From Providencia vermicola (GTDB taxonomy: Bacteria > Pseudomonadota > Gammaproteobacteria > Enterobacterales > Enterobacteriaceae), in NCBI RefSeq assembly GCF_010748935.1, contig NZ_CP048796.1, positions 2,049,001 to 2,113,000 on the forward strand: a stretch of DNA of 64,000 bases, written 5' to 3'. Both the position numbers and the translations under genes were made by a program. Shown piece after piece: positions 57,955 to 64,000 of this stretch. The notes under the pieces are model-generated. The model ran no database searches. It was given only the letters and a program-made list of their open reading frames with translations, and was not told where the DNA came from. The stretch's first letter is position 1. Every line of letters begins with the position of its first letter.

Positions 57955-59967
57955 ATGAATGACTCACTTCCTGAAATATGTGCTCAATTAAGTGACTATG
58001 GCTATCGGCGCTTACTGGTATTATCGGGTGAAAGCCAGTGGGTGGTTGAACGGTTGCAAGAGATCCAATCCACCATAAGTGGTGACTGGCTGACACTTTC
58101 ATCAACCATGCCAAATGCTTTACCCGTCAAAAATGCCCATTTATTATTAGGTCGAGAGTTTTTACATGCTGTTTTCGATGCCCGAGAAGGATTACACAGT
58201 GAAGCATTAGCCATGCTGGCAGGAACATTAAAAGCGGGCAGTTTATTGATTTTATGTACACCAGCGCAGCATATTTGGGCCGATACGCTAGATAGTGACA
58301 GTTTACGCTGGAATGAACAAAATGGCGCGATAGCAACGCCTAATTTTGTTCATCATCTACAACGAGTTATAAAATCACGCCCCGATGTCTTGCTGTGGCA
58401 ACAGTATCGGCAACCCTATTTTTCGCGACTACCAGAACAAGCACATTGGCAAGCACCTTCAGGTGAAGCAACAGCGGCACAACAAATAGCATTAAACCAA
58501 TTATTAGCAGCAACATCTGGGGTATGGGGAGTGATTGCCCCTAGAGGGCGTGGTAAATCCACTCTCGCGGGGATGCTGATACAAAAATGGCAAGGAAAAT
58601 GTTGGTGTTGTGCACCCGCAAAGGTTGCTATACAAACCCTTGAAAAGTACGCTGGTGGCGCAGTGAGCTTTTTCTCGCCTGATGAGTTGCTACGTTATTG
58701 CCTGAAGGATGGCGAAATTGATGCAGACTGGTTAATTATTGATGAAGCTGCGGCGATCCCTAACTATATTTTGCGACAATTAGTCAGCTATTTTCCTCGA
58801 GTCTTATTAACGACCACGGTGGAGGGTTATGAAGGCACAGGTCGAGGCTTTATCAATAAATTCTGTAGCCATTTGGATAATTTTACATCACTTCATTTAG
58901 CGGCACCTATCCGTTGGGCAGAAAATGACCCTTTAGAAAATTGGCTTAACCAAGCATTACTGCTTGAGGAAACTGACATTAGCACAGAAACTCACTCGGT
59001 ATGCTTAATCGAACAGACGACTCAACAACAGCTAGCGGACAACCCAGAACAGCTAAAAAACTTTTATGGACTCTTAACTAGCGCTCATTATCGAACATCC
59101 CCCCTTGACCTACGTCGCTTACTTGATGCCAGCCAGCAGCAATTTATGACAGCAAAATCATCGACTCAATTGGTCGGGGCATTATGGATGGTGGAAGAAG
59201 GGAGTTTAGACCATGCATTAAGTTGGCAGGTATGGGCTGGTTTGCGTCGTCCTCGCGGTAATTTGCTGGTGCAATCTCTTGCGGCGCACAGTTATTTTCC
59301 TGAAGCAGCACAAATGCGTTCCCAGCGTACTATGCGAATTGCTGTTGCTCCTGCCTATCGCCGGCAAAAAATAGGTTTACAACTACTTGCCGCACAAAAA
59401 CACCTAGCCCTTGAGCAAGGAAGGGATTTTTTATCTGTGAGTTTTGGGCTGACCCCTGAATTATTAAGTTTTTGGCAGCAAGCGGGTTATCGATTAGTGC
59501 GTGTAGGCAGTCACCTTGAAGCGAGCAGTGGATGTTATACCGCAATGGCGATACTGCCGTTATCAGCACAGGCCTCACTGTTATGTGAACAAGCTGAACG
59601 GTGTTTATCAAAAGATCTGTTTTGGCGAAAAGACCTTAGTCATTTCAATTTGCCATTCTGTGAACAACAACATTTGAGTGACGAAGACTGGTTAGAACTC
59701 GTGGGTTTTGCTTTTTATCACAGAACACTTGAAGCTAGCAGTGCGGCGATACAGAGGTTACTGACTCAACACGAAGGTGGGTTGTTGTTATTGCGTTTCT
59801 ATTTTCAATTACAATTATCGCTCGAAGAGATATGCCAGCAACTACAGCTAGCAGGACAAAAGGCTTGGTTAAAGCAAGCTCGGGCAGAATTGAAGCAATG
59901 CCTTCAACGTGACTACCCTGAGCTTGTGGAAATGGTAGCGCAAAAAACTAATCTTTCTTGTTTTTAG
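57955..59967 (+). CDS. tmcA: tRNA(Met) cytidine acetyltransferase TmcA
   Basis: Makes N4-acetylcytidine at the wobble base of elongator tRNA-Met, using acetyl-CoA and ATP. 670 residues: N-terminal DUF1726-type domain, RecD-like helicase with Walker [13 protein letters not shown] near 200 and DEAA Walker B near 262, GNAT acetyltransferase ([19 protein letters not shown] near 460) and a C-terminal tRNA-binding part. I use the ATG at 57955; the Shine-Dalgarno is poor and a TTG lies seven codons earlier within yeaL. The end overlaps ypfN, on the other strand, by 20 bases. Confidence 0.93.
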   Translation: MNDSLPEICAQLSDYGYRRLLVLSGESQWVVERLQEIQSTISGDWLTLSSTMPNALPVKNAHLLLGREFLHAVFDAREGLHSEALAMLAGTLKAGSLLILCTPAQHIWADTLDSDSLRWNEQNGAIATPNFVHHLQRVIKSRPDVLLWQQYRQPYFSRLPEQAHWQAPSGEATAAQQIALNQLLAATSGVWGVIAPRGRGKSTLAGMLIQKWQGKCWCCAPAKVAIQTLEKYAGGAVSFFSPDELLRYCLKDGEIDADWLIIDEAAAIPNYILRQLVSYFPRVLLTTTVEGYEGTGRGFINKFCSHLDNFTSLHLAAPIRWAENDPLENWLNQALLLEETDISTETHSVCLIEQTTQQQLADNPEQLKNFYGLLTSAHYRTSPLDLRRLLDASQQQFMTAKSSTQLVGALWMVEEGSLDHALSWQVWAGLRRPRGNLLVQSLAAHSYFPEAAQMRSQRTMRIAVAPAYRRQKIGLQLLAAQKHLALEQGRDFLSVSFGLTPELLSFWQQAGYRLVRVGSHLEASSGCYTAMAILPLSAQASLLCEQAERCLSKDLFWRKDLSHFNLPFCEQQHLSDEDWLELVGFAFYHRTLEASSAAIQRLLTQHEGGLLLLRFYFQLQLSLEEICQQLQLAGQKAWLKQARAELKQCLQRDYPELVEMVAQKTNLSCF

Positions 59968-60139
59968 GCCAATCGTCCTCATCATCCCAAAGATGGTTGT
60001 TATCTTTATGTGGCGGTATCTCTGGTTTATTATCAAGAAATTTTTTATGATCAAACCGCATCATCTCTTTGATAGCGTTCCAGATGATGCCGACTAAAAT
60101 CAGTAGGACTACCCACCAATAATCTGCTAACCAATGCAT
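59948..60139 (-). CDS. ypfN: Small membrane protein YpfN (UPF0370)
   Basis: A 63-residue protein with one N-terminal helix ([15 protein letters not shown]) and a polar tail. [17 protein letters not shown] and [11 protein letters not shown] match E. coli YpfN closely. Function unknown. It converges on tmcA with a 20-base overlap of coding ends. Confidence 0.9.
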   Translation of the reverse strand: MHWLADYWWVVLLILVGIIWNAIKEMMRFDHKKFLDNKPEIPPHKDNNHLWDDEDDWPKNKKD

Positions 60140-60312
60140 ATGTAGCCTTCTATACTTGCCAATATGAGGTTACTAAAAAGGTGGAAGAAAAGTGAACACT
60201 TTTACTGGCACACATTTAGCATCACATTAAAGTTTGAAATTCGATAGGGTATTTTCCTTATCGATCATTCAGTTTATTTAACCATGTTTTCGGTGCGGTT
60301 GGGAGAGCCATT

Positions 60313-60708
60313 TTGAACATAACAAAAGGATTTTTAATTTTATTAGGTTGGCTCGCGGTAATACTCGCCTTTTTAGGCGTTGTATTGCCGGTATTGCCAA
60401 CAACGCCATTTTTACTCTTAGCCGCATGGTGTTTTTCTCGCTCATCACCGCGTTTTCATCACTGGTTACTCTATCGCTCTTGGTTTGGTGGATATATTCG
60501 GCATTGGCAAACCTATAAAGGCCTACCAAAAGGTGCTAAACCTAAAGCAATGGTAGTGATATTGGTGACATTTATGATATCGATTTGGGTTGTTAACTTT
60601 TGGTGGTTAAAACTCGGACTATTTATTTTGTTATGTTGGTTACTCTTTTTTATGTATCGCTTACCTGTGATTGATAAACCAATCCCGAGTAAAAATGAAT
60701 TGCCATGA
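60313..60708 (+). CDS. ybaN: DUF454 inner-membrane protein (YbaN-type), TTG start
   Basis: A 131-residue protein with three or four hydrophobic segments. GVVLPVLPTTPFLLLAAWCFSRSSPRFH matches E. coli YbaN in its most conserved stretch (given here only in part: VLPVLPTTPFLLLAAWCF). The start is TTG with GGGAGAG upstream. Function unknown; in E. coli ybaN is at another locus. Confidence 0.85.
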   Translation: MNITKGFLILLGWLAVILAFLGVVLPVLPTTPFLLLAAWCFSRSSPRFHHWLLYRSWFGGYIRHWQTYKGLPKGAKPKAMVVILVTFMISIWVVNFWWLKLGLFILLCWLLFFMYRLPVIDKPIPSKNELP

Positions 60709-60717
60709 TTGCGTTAT

Positions 60718-60747
60718 AAAAAAGCACCAAATTGCTTGGTGCTTTTT
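60718..60747. terminator. Bidirectional terminator between ybaN and the M15 peptidase gene
   Basis: AAAAAGCACCAA and TTGGTGCTTTTT form a perfect 12-bp stem with a 5-base loop. Confidence 0.9.
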
Positions 60748-60751
60748 GGGT

Positions 60752-61420
60752 TTATTCCGCTATTTTAATATAGCGATTAAAAACGTACTCTAAATTGGCT
60801 AATAACCAATCGTGACCCAAAATATCTTCTTGTTGCAAAACAGTTTTGATGACTTCAGGTGTTAACAGTTGCTCAGCCTCATGTGACAACGGCCAATAAC
60901 TAATATGCCAAGGCTCATAAGCAACACCGGCATCTTTGGCGGTAAAAGGGCGGTAGAAGTCGTAGGTGGCCATATTGTCACTCAACCATTGATTCAGTTC
61001 AGCAAAATAACCGCCTGATTCGTATTCCCAAGGTTCAAGTTGCAGTGACTGCCCCGCGGGAAGGCGTAAAGGGTCATAAACATCGATTTCAGTTCCCCAG
61101 TGATGCCGACTTGCTCCGGGCAGGGCGGACCAATGTAAAATTGCCTCACATAACTCGCCTTCCGTTAACAACGTAATGTCTAATGGCTGGCTCTGTTTAT
61201 CAAGTACAGGGCGTTTCCCTGAGAATTTCTCATTCCAAATCAGTTGCTGGCGAGAAAAATCACGAAATGCACTCGCAGACTGGAGTTTAAAGCCTGCTCT
61301 TGCCGCGGCTTGTTGCATGGCTAAAAATGCTTTGGTCGCATTAAACTGAAGGCGATGAGGACCACCTAATGTGACGAGATGCTCCGTTGAACGACCTGTT
61401 AGCATTTCAATCGAAATCAT
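60752..61420 (-). CDS. M15-family peptidase (D-Ala-D-Ala carboxypeptidase-like)
   Basis: A 222-residue protein of the VanY/M15 group. [17 protein letters not shown] (near 48-64) and the zinc-site sequence [14 protein letters not shown] (about 104-117, HxxxxxxD pattern) followed by EPWHISYW near 168 match the M15 peptidase fold. No signal peptide, so it may be cytoplasmic. It overlaps dapE by 4 bases (ATGA) and is co-translated with it. Likely substrate: a peptidoglycan stem peptide. Confidence 0.82.
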   Translation of the reverse strand: MISIEMLTGRSTEHLVTLGGPHRLQFNATKAFLAMQQAAARAGFKLQSASAFRDFSRQQLIWNEKFSGKRPVLDKQSQPLDITLLTEGELCEAILHWSALPGASRHHWGTEIDVYDPLRLPAGQSLQLEPWEYESGGYFAELNQWLSDNMATYDFYRPFTAKDAGVAYEPWHISYWPLSHEAEQLLTPEVIKTVLQQEDILGHDWLLANLEYVFNRYIKIAE

Positions 61421-62547
61421 AATAGCAATAGCTCCATAATTCGCTCATAGATTAAAGCGAGTTGTTGCAAATCACTGACCTTGACACACTCGTCAACCTT
61501 ATGAATAGTTGCATTTAATGGACCTAACTCAATGACTTGAGCCCCCATTTGCGCAATGAAACGGCCATCAGATGTTCCCCCGCTAGTCGATAACTCAGTC
61601 GTTCGACCGGTTAATTCACGGATAGCTTGGGTCGTCGCATCAACTAAATGACCTGAGCGTGTCAAAAAAGGTTGACCTGATAATGACCAAACCAACTCAT
61701 ATTTTAGCTGGTGGCGAGCAAGCATCTCTTCAACACGTTCTTTGATCATTTTATCCGTTAATTCCGAACTGAATCGGAAATTAAATTGGACAAAAAACTC
61801 ACCAGGAATAACGTTGGTTGCGCCTGTTCCTGCTTGTACGTTAGCTATTTGCATGCTGGTTTCAGGGAAAAATTCATTTCCTTGATCCCACTGTGTCGAA
61901 ACGAGTTCATCTAAAAAACGGGTCGCACGATGGACTGGATTATCGGCAAGATGGGGGTAAGCGACATGTCCTTGCGTGCCTAAAATGGTTAAATGAGCGG
62001 TCAATGAGCCACGTCGACCATTTTTAACGGTATCACCAAGTTGCGATTGACTAGAAGGCTCACCCACCAAGCAATAATCTAAACGCTCATTGCGCTGCAT
62101 TAGTGTTTCAACAACTTTGACCGTACCATTGGTTGCTTTAGCTTCTTCATCGGAAGTGATCAAAAAAGCCAACCGACCACGGTGGTTAGGATGTTTTTCG
62201 ACAAAGCGTTCAGCAGCCACAATCATTGCGGCTACGGAGCCTTTCATATCAGCGGCACCGCGTCCATATAGATGCTGATTAATAATCGTCGGTGTAAAAG
62301 GCGGTGTTTGCCATTTAGCAGGATCGCCAGCAGGCACCACATCAGTATGCCCCGCAAAAGCTAAGGTTTCACCATCTGTACCATGATGTGCCCAGAAATT
62401 TTGGGTATCACCGAAGGGCATATCTTCCACCACGAAGCCTTTCTTTTTTAATCGTTCGATTAATAAAGCTTGGCAGCCTTGATCATCAGGACTAATTGAT
62501 GGGCGAGAAATGAGTGCTTGAGCAAGTTGTATAACAGGACAATCCAT
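61417..62547 (-). CDS. dapE: Succinyl-diaminopimelate desuccinylase
   Basis: Di-zinc M20 enzyme of the succinylase branch of DAP/lysine synthesis, 376 residues. Zinc ligands lie in [12 protein letters not shown] (His67) and [10 protein letters not shown] (bridging Asp near 101), and the catalytic Glu pair in [11 protein letters not shown]. It sits in a yffB-dapE-peptidase operon, 14 bases after yffB. Confidence 0.95.
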   Translation of the reverse strand: MDCPVIQLAQALISRPSISPDDQGCQALLIERLKKKGFVVEDMPFGDTQNFWAHHGTDGETLAFAGHTDVVPAGDPAKWQTPPFTPTIINQHLYGRGAADMKGSVAAMIVAAERFVEKHPNHRGRLAFLITSDEEAKATNGTVKVVETLMQRNERLDYCLVGEPSSQSQLGDTVKNGRRGSLTAHLTILGTQGHVAYPHLADNPVHRATRFLDELVSTQWDQGNEFFPETSMQIANVQAGTGATNVIPGEFFVQFNFRFSSELTDKMIKERVEEMLARHQLKYELVWSLSGQPFLTRSGHLVDATTQAIRELTGRTTELSTSGGTSDGRFIAQMGAQVIELGPLNATIHKVDECVKVSDLQQLALIYERIMELLLL

Positions 62548-62561
62548 CGTAGCTCTCCAGC

Positions 62562-62927
62562 TTATTGGGTAAACTGTTGGTATTCAGCAGCAGAAAAGCC
62601 GACAAGATAACGCTTATCTGCTGATACAAGAATGGGTCGTTTGATCATTGCGGGTTCTGCCAACAAGACTTGCTTAGCACTTTCAGCATCGACAACGGCA
62701 TTTTTTTCCTCGTCGCTAAGTTTACGCCAAGTTGTCCCTCTTTTGTTGACTAAGACTTCCCAACCCAGTTCTGCGATGAAAGAGGAGAGTAAGGCATCAT
62801 CAATTCCATCAACGCGATAATCATGAAATTGGTAACTAATATCATTGTCTTCCAAGTAGCGGCGAGCTTTTTTGATCGTGTCACAATTTTTGATGCCATA
62901 CATGATGTAAGAGGAAGTGTTGGACAT
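62562..62927 (-). CDS. yffB: Spx/ArsC-family protein YffB
   Basis: A 121-residue thioredoxin-fold protein of the ArsC/Spx/MgsR type. [17 protein letters not shown] holds one conserved Cys and the family Lys pattern; [15 protein letters not shown] is the C-terminal signature. In E. coli yffB precedes dapE, as here. Start has AAGGAAAACC upstream. The function is not established; related proteins are thiol reductases or RNA polymerase-binding regulators. Confidence 0.9.
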   Translation of the reverse strand: MSNTSSYIMYGIKNCDTIKKARRYLEDNDISYQFHDYRVDGIDDALLSSFIAELGWEVLVNKRGTTWRKLSDEEKNAVVDAESAKQVLLAEPAMIKRPILVSADKRYLVGFSAAEYQQFTQ

Positions 62928-63094
62928 GAGGTTTTCCTTTGATAACTAACAGTTAGTTGTACATGATGCGTGAAAATGACATTATGATCTACCCCTTAAC
63001 TCCAGAAAGAAAAGTTAATCTATTGATTAAATAAAAAAGCGACAATCCAGTTTTATCTATTTTTTAGTGAAGCGATAAACAATTTGAAAGTTTA

Positions 63095-63715
63095 TTATTT
63101 AGAGCGCATATATATTAAGCTGGCTTCTAAACGAGAACGTACATTTAATTTTTTTAGTAAATTACGGATATGCACTTTCACCGTTTCTTCCGAGATAAAA
63201 AGTAATTTCGATATTTCTCTATTTTTTAGTCCCGCGGCTATTTCATGTAGTATTTCACGCTCTCGGCGCGTTAACGATGACACAGGATCATGCAGCCGAT
63301 GACGATTGCTCAGGCACTGATACACTTTTTCACTAAACACATGATGACCCGCAGCCGCTTTACGCATGCTGTTCATGAGCATATCAAGGTCACTATTTTT
63401 GAGTAAGTAACCTTGTGCTCCAGAATCTATTGCGCTATAGACATCTGTTTTAGATGAAGAAAATGATAGAACGAGCAGGTAGGATTTCAGGCAGTATTTG
63501 CGTAATGACCTGATCGTTTCGAATGTTTTAATACCATAGATGTTGGTGTCAATAAGAATGATATTAGGTTGTATTTCCTCCGCAATATGTAGTGCTTCAG
63601 AGCAATTACAGCTTTCTGCTGTGACATGAAAATCTTCATCTGCGTTGATTAATTGTCGTAAACCATAGCGATAAATCGGATGTTCATCAATGATCATAAC
63701 GGTTTGGGAAGACAT
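63095..63715 (-). CDS. NarP-like LuxR-family response regulator
   Basis: A 206-residue NarL/FixJ response regulator. Receiver domain: VMIIDEHPIYRYGLRQL with the acidic pair, phospho-acceptor Asp in IILIDTNIYGIK (near 55), and Lys in YLLKNSDLD. The C-terminal HTH (about 145-200, LTRREREILHEIAAGLKNREI, ISEETVKVHIRNLLKKLNVRSR) is very close to NarP. The kinase is not visible; E. coli has narQ next to yffB, so the partner may lie beyond the window edge. It may respond to nitrate or nitrite, but this is inferred from similarity. Confidence 0.82.
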   Translation of the reverse strand: MSSQTVMIIDEHPIYRYGLRQLINADEDFHVTAESCNCSEALHIAEEIQPNIILIDTNIYGIKTFETIRSLRKYCLKSYLLVLSFSSSKTDVYSAIDSGAQGYLLKNSDLDMLMNSMRKAAAGHHVFSEKVYQCLSNRHRLHDPVSSLTRREREILHEIAAGLKNREISKLLFISEETVKVHIRNLLKKLNVRSRLEASLIYMRSK

Positions 63716-64000
63716 AGTGGATTCCTTTTATGCCTATACTGACAGTATGAAGTTAGTAAATAATGAATATAAAATTAATGTTTATAATATAGGGTCACTT
63801 TATTTTTTTATCATTTTTGTGTTTTATTAATATACGATTTTTTATATTAATGGATGTAGTTAAAATAGAAGTACAGATATTTAAAAACAGACGGAACATA
63901 AAAAATAATAACGTGATTTTTACATGATTAAAATTATCAAGGATAATTATATCTATATAGAATTATTATTTGGATTAGCAGGGAAAGGGCGCAGTAAATT
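63716..64000. other. AT-rich region at the window end, possible start of a cut gene
   Basis: Upstream region of the NarP-like gene. A plus-strand frame starting at an ATG at 63924 stays open to the window edge (MIKIIKDNYIYIELLFGLAG, then continues). It has no Shine-Dalgarno, and 25 codons are too few to judge. Confidence 0.35.

Overview
The window looks like chromosomal backbone of a gamma-proteobacterium of the Morganellaceae, most likely Providencia or a near relative. The evidence is AT-rich intergenic DNA, enterobacterial proteins that align with E. coli homologues recalled from memory almost end to end (FbaB, TrhP, PurM, Upp, Hda, BepA, TmcA), E. coli-like gene order in two long blocks, a MarA-type regulator resembling the Providencia AarP class, and a short MgrB-like peptide. 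I see no insertion sequence, prophage, CRISPR array, rRNA or tRNA. The genus is an inference from general knowledge; no search was run.

Region 1 (1-5.0 kb) is a patchwork. It holds the tail of a small DMT/DUF486 membrane protein, a Tat-exported HisC-like aminotransferase, a DUF1543 protein, several short exported or HEAT-like proteins of unknown function and a DinI-like protein, separated by AT-rich spacers. Region 2 (5.6-14.7 kb) is mainly transport: an AGCS Na+/alanine symporter, a YddG-type exporter, BrnQ and PheP. It also holds a YidA phosphatase, a MarA/SoxS-type regulator, an mgrB homologue with a TTG start, a GFA-family protein and the lipid A palmitoyltransferase PagP.

Region 3 (14.9-29.6 kb) follows E. 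coli mdtABC-baeSR-yegQ-cyaR-yegS-fbaB-thiD, with mdtD and other E. coli genes missing. thiD is led by a TPP riboswitch. The sRNA CyaR is intact and carries a good CRP site at about -41.5, with a strong Fur-box-like sequence just upstream. Region 4 (29.8-37.7 kb) has an MHS-family transporter, mgtE, ppx-ppk and speG.

Region 5 (37.9-63 kb) follows the E. coli block purN-purM / upp-uraA-hda / yfgD-bepA / perM / bcp-gcvR / dapA-bamC-purC / ypfJ / tmcA / ypfN / dapE-yffB. Insertions are a macrodomain gene after perM, a complete ECF-type transporter operon with a PPC-domain gene, two orphan genes after ypfJ, a DUF441 gene, a ybaN-like gene and an M15 peptidase. A NarP-like regulator lies where E. 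coli has narQ. Regulatory sites include PurR boxes at purM and (weaker) purC, a UTP-sensing-type start region at upp, a CTG start at hda and many intrinsic terminators.

The most unusual features are the ECF operon, whose sequence deviations all fall in one of its two composite ATP sites, the Fur/CRP arrangement at cyaR, the mgrB homologue, and unexplained hairpins upstream of gcvR and purC.
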